Assembly (NCBI GenBank): GCA_021292165.1
Contig: CM037877.1
Span: 8,919,980 to 8,983,979 of the forward strand
Origin: Shinisaurus crocodilurus
Taxonomy: Eukaryota; Chordata; Lepidosauria; Squamata; Shinisauridae
Length of the DNA stretch: 64,000 nucleotides
Reading direction: 5' to 3'
Positions 40,376 to 51,315 of this stretch are shown one piece after another (position 1 is the stretch's first letter; every line of letters starts with the position of its first letter). The notes beneath the pieces were generated by a model that searched no databases, had not been told where the DNA came from, and was given only the letters and a program-made list of their open reading frames with translations. Made by a program: the position numbers and the translations under genes.

Positions 40376-41665
40376 TAAAGTAGGTAACTTACAAGGAAAC
40401 TGACAAGAGGAGACTGTGTATAGGTTAATTTGCACACAGTTGCGAAGGGCTGGGGGGCAATAATAGTAAGATAAAGCAGGAACCCATTCATACAGTTCAA
40501 AAGCATCAAAAAAGGGGAAAAAATGCAAACAAATTAAGTGCACCAAAGGGGGGCGGGATATCTCCCACTTCGCAATGTGATCCTCTCACTATTATGGGTC
40601 GAACTGACTCTTCTCGGTGCCCTTTTCCCTTGCACCACTTCCCCAAGTCTCCAGAAAGTCCAGAAACAGGAGCTGTTGGCTTCCCCACTTTTGCAGCTGC
40701 TTCTCAAAGTAGCTCCTCCTGTTGCGCAAATGTCCCCTCTGTTCACTGCCCAGTATTTAAATTTGCAGAAATTTGGAAGCTGGGAGGTAAATGGAGGGGA
40801 AATTTGCCTGGTCTTTAAATTTGTGCAAATTTCTCCTCCATTGACTTTCCTGCCTCTAAAGGTGGGTCCTTGGTCCAATAATATAGAGATGAATTGGTGA
40901 TTAATGTGCTTGGAATGTCATTTATGAATGATGTTCACTTCCTTCATTGAGTGTCCTTGGGACCCATCCCTTCAGATAAATTTAAACATTTGGGAGGCTT
41001 CTCTGTGGTCAAAATTTATCAACCGTTGTCAGACTTTTTCTAGTGTGCATCCTGGAACAGCAGAGAGTCAACAATTCTAATTTGCTCAGTGTTGATATTT
41101 TCCCATTCTCTGCTGCTGAAATTGCCCTTCCTGCAAAATCTTGGAATGCAAAGTGACACAGTATATGAGCCAGGAATTAAAGCGACGGAATCATCAGACA
41201 AACTCAAAGTTACGGGAATTAGTTTCATAGGAATGCTGTTATTGCCTGTTAGCAGTTCAAATGCACACCCCGGCGCAGCTTAAGTAACGTCTTGAGCTGT
41301 CCAAAAGGTAATTTGACTCCTGCTGCCAAATCAAACAAGAATATGCTCTCAAATTCAGGAGCTGTACAATTTGCTCAGCATCAATTGCATCAATTCATTT
41401 GCTTTGGGTTCCCTCCCACCCCCCAGAAATAGCCATCACCATCAATTAATGGAGTGACTCCTTGATTCATATTACTTCTTGACACCTAGCGAATGGGACA
41501 GAGTCACACAGCTCAAATCATTTTCATTGTTCCCCAGATAGTCGTAGAGTAAGCATAAACAGGTCACACTCTGAAACACTGCTGCTACCAGTGGCACTGC
41601 AGAATCAGATTATTCTATCACCTTGCTAACTGAGTAAGGAATGGGATCGATACATATGTATATTA
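40376..41665. other. Unique stretch with possible conserved non-coding block
   Basis: No repeat family recognised over about 1.3 kb. The part 41030-41440 ('atttgctcagtgttgatatt', 'gacaaactcaaagttacggg', 'agcatcaattgcatcaattc') has the AT-rich, motif-dense look of developmental non-coding elements. Open frames in 40534-40900 on both strands have no domains. Confidence 0.35.
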
Positions 41666-41987
41666 ATGCTCCTCCAGCCATCACCTCATGTGTATGGTTG
41701 TGGGAAGGGCGGTCACTGTAGGGATAAAAGGTCATCCCGTGGGGATGTAAAGAGCCATTGCTTTCTGGCACTGATCCCGAATGGTGCCAGTGGCTCTGAT
41801 TGGCTGGGTGTGGTGGGGGGTTGGCCTTGCAGACAATTTTTAATGCATCACCTCAAAGTTCTCCTCACCTATCACCATGGGAGGTGCTAGGTCCCGAAAA
41901 GATTTGGAGCTCATTCCCACAGGACCAAAAAAGAAAAAGAAAAAAAAGGCACAAATTTGCATATGCTAATTTACATATGCTCTAAAG

Positions 41988-42060
41988 CAGTGTTCTCCAA
42001 CCTTGGGTCCCCAGATGTTGTTTTTGGCCCACAACTCCTAGCATGCCACAGTCAGTGCAG
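41988..42060. mobile_element. hAT-like MITE, family A, truncated at one end
   Basis: Begins CAGTGTTCTCCAACCTTGGG and is flanked by a perfect 8-bp TSD, ctctaaag (41980-41987 and 42061-42068). It is only 73 bp, with the right arm largely missing and an aberrant right end 'gtcagtgcag'. The paralogous site at 22682-22689 has a single ctctaaag and no insertion, which confirms the boundaries. Confidence 0.93.
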
Positions 42061-42065
42061 CTCTA

Positions 42066-42136
<71 letters not shown>

Positions 42137-42141
42137 TCTTT
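42066..42141 (+). repeat. (TC)n(TG)n compound microsatellite
   Basis: About 25 TC units pass into TG units. The paralogous position in copy 1 (22690-22715) has only a short version. Confidence 0.95.
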
Positions 42142-43120
42142 AGAGGACCCTGTCTCTTAAGGACACCCCTATTTGTAAAAAGGGATGTATGGACAGAGGA
42201 GAAGAGGGCATTCTGATATCAGGGGGCGGGAAACCACAGGCAGAAAGATTCAAGTGTGTGGCGGGCAGCGGGAGGTAAAGCACATGTGGGCAAAAAGCCA
42301 GCTAGTCCAGGGGGATCTGATGCAACAGAGATCATCAGGGCCTCTGTACCTACATTTCAGCAAGTGCTCCTGGACAGCAGGGTGGTGTGACAGAGGACTT
42401 CCCAGAGATTTGGGGCTCCACATGAAAGATTCAGGGCCCAAGCCCTAGTGGTCCTCCCCTAACACTGCCTCTGCCTATCACAGTCTTTTTATTTAGTGGT
42501 GTATTTTGCTGCTCCAGCCAACACATTTTGTGTCTCCTACTCCTCTATCAGCTGTAACCACCAGCAGTCATTCCAACAGGCTGTAATACAGGGAGATGAA
42601 AAGGGAAGCAGCAGACCCATTCCGCCAGCCCTGCTAAAAGACTAGTTCATTTCACACACACCCCTCTTCCCTACCCATCTGGCTTTCCTTGGGTGTCATG
42701 CTGTTTAGATGGTAAGCCTGCAAGCAGGGACTGTCTTAAGTAACTGATTGTAAACCGATCCATGAGTATTTTTGACTGAGAAGTGGGAGAAAAAAATAAG
42801 TTAAATAAACAAACAAATCACCGGTTCTTTTGGACAAGTGCAATGACAATCAAGAGCTTTTGGGCTGCTTGCAGGTTTTGTTGGCCAGTTCTTTTCAGCA
42901 GCCTACATCTATGTTCTCAGCAGCAGTGACATTGGAAGCTCTGACGGCCAGCCTAAATGTTCTTCAAATCACTCAAACCAGAGCTAAGTATGATTGGCTT
43001 ATTTACTTCATTGTAAGCGTATGGGGCCCTGATTCAGATCAGGGCTAAGGCACTCTGGAAAGTGGGGGGATTTACGCTTCCTTCCATTTTCATCCTGAAA
43101 TTCCATTTCCCTTGGGGGGA

Positions 43121-43201
43121 GGGTTCACACACACGCACATGCACGCACGCACACACGCACGCACACACACACACGCACACACACACACACACACACACAC
43201 C
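43121..43201 (+). repeat. (CA)n microsatellite with CG interruptions
   Basis: ACAC runs mixed with GCAC, about 80 bp. Short histidine/threonine-rich frames across it are artefacts. Confidence 0.95.
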
Positions 43202-43329
43202 TCCATTGATCCATTTATATTCAAGCTTTCTTCCATCATGGAACTGAAAACAGCATACCTGGAGTTGCCAGATGGTCTCCCATCCAGCCACTTACCAGTC
43301 CCACATCTACTTAGCATAGCTTGGTTATT

Positions 43330-43411
43330 TTAATGCAATATTTGTTGCTTTACTGTTTTATTGATTTGTTTTATTGTATTTTATCATGATTTTATATCGT
43401 GAACTGCTTCG

Positions 43412-43457
<46 letters not shown>

Positions 43458-43517
43458 TACTACTACTACTACTACTATTATTGGAAAAAGTGAAGTGGTA
43501 TAAATAAATAAACAAAT
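43330..43517 (+). mobile_element. L2-like LINE 3' end
   Basis: T-rich 3' UTR ('ttactgttttattgatttgt', 'tttatatcgtgaactgcttc') is interrupted by a long (ATT)n(ACT)n array (43413-43482) and ends 'gtggtataaataaataaaca'. Confidence 0.7.
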
Positions 43518-43519
43518 AA

Positions 43520-44450
43520 ACAAAATTTGTCCCAACGGCCTTGATCATGACTAGGCATGGTACTAAGAAGAACAAGCCAATACCTCAGTGATACAGTTCC
43601 TTAACACTATGCTTGCTATACTCAGCAGCTACTCCAGAGCTAACTTCAACAAATGAGCCGAAGTTATGACACATACTACAGAAATACCGAAGTGCTAAGG
43701 GTCGGCTTCTGATTGTAATATATTCAGATATGAAAATATTCCTCAGGGTAGATGTGAAAATAGAATCTCCAAAAAGTTAATGCAACTTTTCTTAAAGAGA
43801 TTGATTTGGGGAGCCTAATATATGGAATAATTTGAAAGAAGTAAAATGATAACAACAGCAGTGCAGAAAATCTACTATTAGAGAGAAGAAGAAAAAATAA
43901 TAGGAAGTTCTGTATCTAATTGGCAGATGAGTGCAGACAGTATTCATTCCAGCAAAATCTTCGTCGCATTAAAAAAAAGAGAGGAAGAATAGAGAAGACA
44001 ATGCTATGGTTAAGCAAAAGATAATAAGGATCAGCAGAAGACATTCAGAAAGTTCAAAGGATATGTTAAGTGGGAGGACTGAGCAGATTAGAAGAGCAGA
44101 TAAAGCAAGTAAGAAATAATTGCAGTGAAGATGCATGTTGAACTTGAAATAGGCCAAGATATTTCATGCCTACAGGGTAGTCAGATATTTACATAATAGA
44201 CTTTTGGAAGGACTGTGCCAAATATTCTCTAGCTTCGATTTCCAGATTGAAAATAGCAATTTAAGTGTGCTAACCCCTCCATCACTTCATTGTGCAAATA
44301 TTGACCTTATTATCATTATTTCCCTAGCATTTGTTACCTGGCTACTATTGTTACTGCATTCTTAAGTTAGTCCCAGCCAGTCAGGGATCACATATTGAAT
44401 GGGATGATGCCACAACACCTCCTGGCTGATCAAATTTAGTTATGTGATGC
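43520..44450. other. Unique A-rich block
   Basis: AT-rich with many purine runs on the + strand (43780-44120). No repeat family or coding domain recognised. Confidence 0.35.
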
Positions 44451-44460
44451 TGCCTTTGAG

Positions 44461-44855
44461 TCTAGGGATGTAACTGTTCGCCCCGCGCGGGCGTAGCGGG
44501 CCAAAACTGGCCCCGCTCATGTCCGCGTGGGGCTCGTGCTGGCCTACGGGCCTACCTTTTGCAGTGGCGGCTCGCTGCCCGCGCCGGTCCCATCGCATCA
44601 CATCTGGCCCGGAAGTGACACAACGGGACCCTGCGCCGGCGCACTGGACCCCCACATGCCATATTGCACCTGCGCAGGGTCCCCGTCGCGTCACTTCCGG
44701 GGTCAGATGTGACGCGACGGGACCAGCGCCGGCGGCTCGAGCGGTGTGGAGAACTGCTCTGCACCGCTCAGAAGATCGAGGCGGGGGGGCTGCCCCCGCG
44801 AAGAGGTGAGCCACGGAGAGCTGCGAGCCCCCCCAAGGTTCGTGTTTCACCCCTA
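44461..44855. mobile_element. GC-rich foldback element, family C, copy 2
   Basis: Starts 'tctagggatgtaactgttcg' and ends 'cgtgtttcacccctа'-type (44840-44855). Inverted inner arms: 'catcacatctggcccggaag' and 'cttccggggtcagatgtgac', 'gggaccctgcgccggc' and 'gcacctgcgcagggtcc'. The flanks cctttgag and cctttgac could be an 8-bp TSD with one change. Related to the inverted form of 29153-29672. CpG-rich. Confidence 0.8.
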
Positions 44856-44982
44856 CCTTTGACAGTAAGTGAGGGAAAGTAGTGGCAATGCATCTTTGAT
44901 TAATCCTATATGCAATCCCATCTAACCCAATCAGGGATCAATGTGAATTGATGCTATGCAGCATATCAAAGTTTGCTACGTC

Positions 44983-45295
44983 AGCCTGCCCCAACCTGGT
45001 GCCCTCCAGCTGTTTTAGACTACAATTTTAATAGTTAAATGGTATACAGTGGGGTGGCAAATTGTTTTTAGCAGTCGTGTTTTATTAACTTGTTTTAGTG
45101 ATATTTTTAAAATTGGTTTTAAAATTTTATAAGGTTTTTATTGTTTATATTTTAAACTGTATTTATTGTATTTTTTTTTAAAAAAAGATTTGTGTACACC
45201 ACCCAGAGAGTTCAGCTATTGGGCGGTATAGAAAATGAATGAATGAATAAATAAACTCCCAGCATTCCTGACCATTGGCCTTGGCCTTACGGCCT
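44983..45295. mobile_element. hAT-like MITE, family A (old), split by an L2 3' end
   Basis: The left half 'cagcctgccccaacctggtg', 'ccctccagctgttttagact' continues after the L2 insertion as 'aactcccagcattcctgacc' and 'attggccttggcc'. These are consecutive blocks of family A. The interrupting sequence is 45050-45257. Confidence 0.7.
45050..45257 (+). mobile_element. L2 LINE 3' end
   Basis: The T-rich UTR ends 'cacccagagagttcagctat', 'tgggcggtatagaaaatgaa' with an AATGAATAAATAA tail. It is 5'-truncated to the UTR. Confidence 0.85.
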
Positions 45296-45725
45296 GTGGG
45301 GCTTACTGCAGCAGCCTTTGTAACGTCCAGCGCTTCTACCACATCCCGCCCGATTGGATCGGGTGGTACTCCCACCCGGTCCTGGCAGTCCATGTCCTGG
45401 GGCCAGGACTGTGTGGGGATACACCCCCCCTTCTTTCTCTGACCATGGCATAAGTTGATCCAAACTCTGAGGCGCCAGGCTGCAAATCTGGTATGTGATA
45501 ACTTTTGAAAAAGAGATGCAATTCATGATAATGAAAGGTGCACAAAATAAAATGAGGGTAGTTTTCTCTCAGCTCTAATCATGAGTAAGCATGAGGATAA
45601 GAAACATTCTCGTGCATAACCTGATCTAAATTCTCATAGTCATCTTGCTGTTGTCTTCAATGACATTTAGGTCAATAATAATTGTGTGCTAAATTTCTGA
45701 TTGAGATACCAGATTCCCTTGGGCC

Positions 45726-45729
<4 letters not shown>

Positions 45730-45771
<42 letters not shown>
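45730..45771 (+). repeat. (GA)n microsatellite
   Basis: About twenty uninterrupted GA units. Confidence 0.95.
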
Positions 45772-45774
<3 letters not shown>

Positions 45775-45875
45775 AAAAAATTAATAAGAAGAATGAATGA
45801 ATTTGAAAGTGTAATTATGTATGCTGCAAAATGATTCCTGAGGATCGTGCAAGGTGCTCTAAACATTAGGAGAAA

Positions 45876-45877
<2 letters not shown>

Positions 45878-45906
<29 letters not shown>

Positions 45907-45972
45907 TGCGTGCGTGCATGCATGCATGCATATGTGCGTGCATGTGGTGTGTGTGGGGTGTGTGTGGGTGTG
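45878..45972 (+). repeat. (TG)n compound microsatellite
   Basis: TG units with GC and CATG interruptions, then TGTGTGGG runs. Confidence 0.92.
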
Positions 45973-46023
45973 ACACAAAATACATCTGAGAGCTTCCAAA
46001 CTATAAGACTCATCAAGGACAGG

Positions 46024-46190
46024 CCTGTGGCTCACGCTGGCTCAGCTTGTCTTAGCGTGGAAAGCTAAGCAGGGTCAGGCCTGGTTATTACTTGGATGGG
46101 AGACCCCTCCTCTAGTTCCCTGCATTGAGCAGGGGGTTGGACTCGATTATAGCCTTGTAGGCTCCTTCCAACTCTATGATCTATGAATCA
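46024..46190 (+). mobile_element. 5S rRNA-derived SINE with CR1-like tail, copy 2
   Basis: Shares the head ('gctcacgctggctcagcttg', 'ggaaagctaagcagggtcag', 'acttggatgggagaccc') and the tail ('gcattgagcagggggttgga', 'cttccaactctatgatctat') with 40166-40330. There are few differences (one is a two-base insertion near 46147). The 5S control regions are retained here too (gcctggttattacttgg is closer to 5S than in copy 1). No TSD was found. Confidence 0.9.
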
Positions 46191-46199
46191 GAGTGAGTC

Positions 46200-47110
46200 C
46201 CATAAATGTCTGTTTCCAGTGCTCATATCTGGGATATATAAAATAAGGTGGTGTCTGTAGGTGAACCAAGAATCAGGCAGATAATACAGGAAATGCATAC
46301 CAATGGGCAATCGGAAAGTACAGTCTATGAAGCAACAAGTTGTTTTAGAGACTGAGAATACAGGCCAGAGTCAACAGTTTTATAGGATGATGAAGTAGAA
46401 TCCAATTCCTCTCTTGCATCATCTGACTCCTATTGCTGCTGGCAGCTGCAATACCACCCTTTGGCCACCCTCAGTGGTGGTGCTGAAGTGCAGCAGAGAT
46501 CAAAGAGTTCCCCTCTGGCACGCTGCCACACAGTTCTCTGCTTCTCACTGCCAGAGTGCTAGGTCTGATGCCCCGGATGCCCAACAAATAGGAAAGCAGA
46601 TCTCTAAGGATATGCAGCCATCCCTAGTAACAAAAGCCCCCTCCCTCTGCATTTGGAATAGTGGGCTTTGACTTCCAGACAGGTTTGAGTCCCAACTAGT
46701 GATGCTGCCAAATTTCACAATTAGTCAGCTCGTTGGTCCAAAACTTGTGTGTTTGCAATGCACACCGATACAGAGAGCTTGCATCGCTGCCTTACAAATA
46801 TCTGTTATTAATTTCTGAATAGACTGTGAGCATTGGAGCATACAGAGTCTGCATTTAAATTATGCCATTTCTGTGCATGCACTGAGTTTGCTGGATTAAC
46901 ACTCTCAACCCCAGCCTGGGTCTTCCATCCCGCGAGGCGTCCATCTTGAATCTTCTGTCTTCGGTGCTGTGGCTCTGGCTGTGCAAGGAGCATTTTTTGT
47001 GGAGTCATTCATCTCGCCTCAATACCGAACTGATCAGGAATGGTGATTATTAAACATTACGTGAAAACAACCAGTCAGGAAGGGGCATATACCATGTTGA
47101 TGCATAGCGT
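46200..47110. other. No gene recognised
   Basis: Unique-looking sequence without transposon ends I can identify. Open frames near 46414-46671 lack domains. Confidence 0.35.
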
Positions 47111-47125
47111 CAAGCTGCATTACAC

Positions 47126-47260
47126 CAGTGTTCTCCAACCTTGGATCCCCAGATGTTTTTGGCCTACAACTCCCAGCATGCCCCAGCCAGCTATGCTGGC
47201 TGGGGCATGCTGGGAGTTGTAGGCCAAAAACATCTGGGGACCCAAGGTTGGAGAACACTG
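47126..47260. mobile_element. hAT-like foldback MITE, family A, near-perfect palindrome
   Basis: A 135-bp element, the same length and nearly the same sequence as 17753-17887, with a perfect 8-bp TSD, cattacac (47118-47125 and 47261-47268). The left arm begins CAGTGTTCTCCAACCTTGG and the centre is ccagccagctatgctggctgg. It is a recent insertion by its arm symmetry. Confidence 0.95.
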
Positions 47261-47314
47261 CATTACACCATTCCAAACTACTCTCAAGGTGCAGCTCGAT
47301 AATGCGCATATATG

Positions 47315-47525
47315 CAGGGCAGAATAGTGACTCCTATGTCTGTCGGGGCTCCTTATCCATTGCAGCATTTTGTTTGAGCTTTATAAGAGCTATCCATGGA
47401 GCTGAACTCCAACCCCAAAATAGGTTCACCACCATGGAGCATCCTAGATAGTTCCCATAGAGCTCAAAATGAAAGACTGCAATGGATAAGGAGCCCCACC
47501 CTCCTAGAAGCCACCAGCCCCCCTG
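47315..47525. mobile_element. Foldback MITE, family B
   Basis: Left 'cagggcagaatagtgactcc', right 'agaagccaccagcccccctg'. Inner arms 'gctccttatccattgcag' and 'ctgcaatggataaggagc' pair closely, and the centre has 'ggttcaccaccatggagc'. No TSD match. Confidence 0.85.
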
Positions 47526-47529
47526 CGCT

Positions 47530-48930
47530 CAAACACAGAAGGAGATCTTGAATGTAATCATCCGAGATTACATGAATTACATGAGTGTGAATTCATTACC
47601 ATCCAAGCAAATAACATGCACATTTCGGGTAAGGTTGCCCATCACCAGCCCCAACTAGAGCAGAGCCAAAATTTTCAGGTTTCCAATGTTTCCCTGAAAA
47701 AACAGAGGGCGACCCCAGGCAGTCACAATTCTATTCAATGCCTCTGTAGAAATGCCAGTATGCTGTGATGATGCAGCATCCTTCCCTTGTTAGGTGGAAA
47801 AGATGATGAGCCCCACTAGCTAGTGTGGAGCACCAACTTTTTTTTTACTCTAAAAAACAAAACAAAACCCTTAGGGAATTATGTTACATTCAGAAATAGC
47901 ATCATTCATATAGACCGGTGGTGCATGACACTTCAGGCCCTGCGGGCTACATGTGATGCTGGCTCAGGTGGCAAGGGTCCCATGGGCGCATGCGCACATG
48001 TGTGCATACACACGCACACATGCACACACGCACACACAAATGCCAGAAATCTTTATGAAGATGTCTGGGGAGTATGTGGAGAGGCCATGAGAGATCAGGA
48101 AACCTTTGATGGGCAAAGTAAAGGCCCCGGGCTGCAGGTTGTCCATGCCTGATACAGAGGTGTTGAAGAGTATGGTGGCCAGCTTGGCCACTGACTGTGC
48201 TTTTGCCTCTGCAAGTGGCAGCAGATCTCTTAGTTAAAAGGGAGGGACCAAAAAGCCGCTCTTGCCACTGCCTCTACTACCCTGGACCAATTATTTTTTA
48301 AAAAAGAATTTCTCCCAACCCCCTGAGGATGTTACCAACAATGCTGCCCCACGTTTGCAGCCTGGAAGGGGGTTACACAGCGATAGGCCAGTGCTTTCGG
48401 CTGGGCTCCAGCTCCAACCCATCTCTTCCAAAATCAGCCAATGGAGCCCTAAAGAGGCCGAAGAGGCCAACTTGTCCATTTGGCCCAATGGAATTCTCGA
48501 AGATGATTTTTACAAACGATGCCAAGAGCTTTTTTTTCTTTTTTCTTTTGGTCTCTAGCATGCTTTTCAAACATTTGAAAATATGGTTGATGTAGCATGT
48601 AATGAGAAAAACAGCCATTTTAAATTCAAATTAATAGTCCCAGTAAATGTGGCGTTTTAACTGAAACGGTCTAGTGGATGTGCATTACTTTGTATTTATG
48701 TGTGTGAACAGCTTTTTTTCCCCTCTTTCTCTCTCTCTAAGATGCATATTCTAAGGCAACAATTACTTTCTTTACCATAGAGAAAAAGGTGGCACAAATG
48801 GGCCCACTCTACTGCTGTGATGCATGCAGCCCATTCACCAGGCACATAAGGTAACACATAACAAAGGAAGTGCATCTTTAGACAGCACATAGTTATTTTA
48901 GGGCATTTGTTGCCTAAAGATTTGTCAAGG
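47530..48930. other. No gene recognised
   Basis: Contains a CACACG-rich tract (47998-48038) and otherwise unassigned sequence. Frames at 48262-48618 have no recognisable domain. Confidence 0.35.
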
Positions 48931-48934
48931 GCCA

Positions 48935-48975
48935 CTTGGTCTGATCCAGCGTGGCTCTTCTTATGTGCTTATGTA
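48935..48975 (+). mobile_element. CR1 3' terminal remnant
   Basis: 'cacttggtctgatccagcgt', 'ggctcttcttatgtgcttat' is the last 40 bp of the CR1-type 3' end seen at 12640-13297. Confidence 0.65.
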
Positions 48976-49146
48976 GAGCACATGTTTTGCACACAGAACG
49001 TCCCAAGTTCAATCCCTGGCATCTCCAGGAAGGGCTAGGAAGCAATCCTGCCTGAAAGCCTGGAGAGCTGCTGCCAGTCAATGTCAAAAAAAATACTGGG
49101 CTAGGTGGGCCAATGGTCTGACTCAGTATAAGGCCGCTTCCGATGA
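48976..49146 (+). mobile_element. tRNA-derived SINE
   Basis: 'tagagcacatgttttgcaca', 'caagttcaatccctggcatc' (good B box), 'gagctgctgccagtcaatgt' and 'ggtctgactcagtataaggc'. The very 5' end of the tRNA head is missing. It is the best-preserved body of this SINE in the window. Confidence 0.8.
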
Positions 49147-49149
49147 GAG

Positions 49150-49790
49150 CTGGCCCGTTTTGTCACAGCTGCTTCTCTTCACAGCTAATGGGAGTCTCTT
49201 GTTGTAATCATTTCCTTCATTAGCACTGTGTCCTGACTGGGCAAGTCAGTGAAAATATATGTAATCAGTAAATATAGCTTATTAAATGTCCGGGTCAGGC
49301 AATCTGCCTGTCAGCAAAAGGGGGAAGCATGCTTTTGTTGCATAGTTGCTGAGTGCGCTTTCCGTTTTATCCCAGTGCGCACCTCAGCTATACTGAGCAT
49401 TTAATAAGCTTCGTAGCCAGTGCCCTTTTGGAAATGATTGAATTATGCCTGTTTTTTATGGTTCCATAAAAGCCTTTTTATTAATTTGGGGGATGCTGAA
49501 GCGCATCTCCTCATCTCTGGTCAATCCCCACCGAGAGATTAAATTATTCACGCTGCTTCCAATTGGCTTTGTTTATTGTGTCCACTTCATGATGCCTTAA
49601 GAGAAATGTTATCCGGAGGAGGGAGTGGAGAGGAAGTGAAATATGCTGCTCCTACACAGAAGCACCAGATGGTAATATGCAGTTTGGAAAGCCCGACCAC
49701 CCAGTCGAGAAGAACAGTTGATGCATTAGTGTGTGGTGAGGAGGAAACCATGGGGCTTTCTCCTCCAGCCATGAATTTCTGACTTGTCTG
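49150..49790. other. Unique block, strongest candidate conserved non-coding element
   Basis: About 500 bp free of repeats, with motif-rich AT segments such as 'cttcattagcactgtgtcct', 'agcctttttattaatttggg' and 'agattaaattattcacgctg', and 'ttccaattggctttgtttat' (a CCAAT-like word). Its composition and lack of frames fit a vertebrate developmental enhancer, but conservation cannot be shown from this window. Confidence 0.4.
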
Positions 49791-50309
49791 AATTCCACTT
49801 CCTGTCTGGCAGGTGGAATTACCTGATACAGGTAGAATTACTTCAAATAACTATGTATTGGAAGCCTTTGCCACTGGGGAAAATTAGTGTGTATGTTTTT
49901 TCGGGGGTAGGGGGTAGGTTGTTAACTTTTGGGAAATTGTCATCTGCCTCACAAGTTAAGGGAAAAAATAGGGAAGAACAGCTTCCTCCCAGGAAAATTT
50001 TTTATCTCATCAAAAATTGGTCCATTCGTCTTGAAACCTCTTGAAATGTCCCCTTGAAAGTTTTTCTTGAGCAGGAATCCAGAGTTATCAGTAATCTGAG
50101 TAGTATCTGAGACACTGATGGGTTTTGAAAGAATTGAGTTTTGTAACTAAGAATTGGCAGGTTGCACGTTTATGTTAAAGGCCTGGTCAAAAGGGTCATA
50201 ACTGAGTCCTACCATCTGAAATGACTTAGGTCTCTATTCCCCCAGTAGTATAAACTACTGCTGTGATGAAACTCCACCTGCCCTTTTGCAACCTCTTCAT
50301 TTCCCTGCA

Positions 50310-51304
50310 CCCCTCGCCGGATCGTCACCTTGAAGTGGTGAGTGGGCTTGCGTGTTCCGATGAACCCTGTGAGCAATGCCATCAGCAAGTGCAACCTAAC
50401 CCTTTGGTGATGCCATCTATCCAGCTTGGCAGGACAATACTGGAAAATGTCGATCATTTTCTCTATCTTGGCAGCTATCTTTCTGTTACAGCTAACATCG
50501 ACAGTGAAATCCAGCATCGTTTGAAGACTTTGAGCTCCGCAAGTGCCGCGTTTTCTCGAATTAAATATAGATTGTTCGAGGATCGGGATATTTGTAAGAA
50601 GACCAAAACACTGGTTTATGAAGCCATTGTATTATCAACTTTATTGTATGCCCGCGAAACATGGACTATCTATAAACGTCACTTCCACCTCCTTGAAAGA
50701 TTTCATCAACGTTGCCTCCGGAAAATCCTGTGAATTACTTGGGAAGATAGGCGAACAAATGTCAGTGTACTGGAAGAAGCAAAGACTACTAGCATTGAAA
50801 AAATGATCCTTCAACGCCAACTTCAGTGGACCGGTCATGTTGTTCGAATGCCTGACTGCCGTCTCCCAAAGCAGTTACTTTATTCCCAACTCAAGGATGG
50901 AAAGCGGAATATCGGTGGTCAATATAAGAGGTTTAAAGATGCTCATAAGGTTAATCTAAAAAAATGCAATATAAACATCGAAAACTGGGATGCTCTGGCC
51001 CATGAACGATCTAAATGGAGGTTGGCCTTTCACAAAGGTTCCATGGACTTTGAAGAAGCCCGAGTGCAAGGTGAAAGGGAGAAATGTGCTAAGCGAAAAG
51101 CACGTCAAACGAATCCTTGACAGGACCATCTTCCATCTGGTCACCTGTGTCCTCCTCACTGTGGGAAGCTGTGTGGATCTAGAATTGGCCTCCACAGTCA
51201 CTTACGGACCCATCGCTAGAGTCTACACAATCTTCTTTAGAATTTCCTCCTTTTATCCTGGAAGACAATCTTACTCGGCCACAAGTGATCGCCTGATGAT
51301 GATG
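50310..51304 (+). mobile_element. CCHH-finger LINE copy, complete ends but large internal deletion
   Basis: Flanked by a perfect 11-bp TSD, atttccctgca (50299-50309 and 51305-51315). The first 69 bp ('ggatcgtcaccttgaagtgg', 'gggcttgcgtgttccgatga') look like the 5' region of this LINE class. At about 50379 ('catcagcaagtgcaacctaa') it jumps into the second half of the RT ORF and continues to the 3' tail (TGATGATGATG). Stops (tga near 50731 and 51118) and frameshifts make it non-coding. The clean TSD shows that the deleted form itself was the unit that inserted. Confidence 0.88.
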
Positions 51305-51315
51305 ATTTCCCTGCA

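Larger units (their letters stand above)
41882..42600 (+). repeat. Dispersed repeat, copy 2 of 2 in the window
   Basis: Homologue of 22588-23436 in the same orientation, sharing the blocks listed there and ending near 'cattccaacaggctgtaata'. It lacks the CORE-SINE of copy 1 but contains the family A MITE 41988-42060. The microsatellite between the halves has expanded here to a long (TC)n(TG)n. Confidence 0.85.

Noticed and set aside
44440..44850. GC-rich coding exon (136-codon frame)
   Set aside because: The frame lies in a CpG-rich foldback element and opposite frames are equally open; no domain.
50263..50733. Intact reverse transcriptase at 50263
   Set aside because: The frame begins outside the element and is stopped at the 'tga' near 50731; the catalytic half of the RT is absent.
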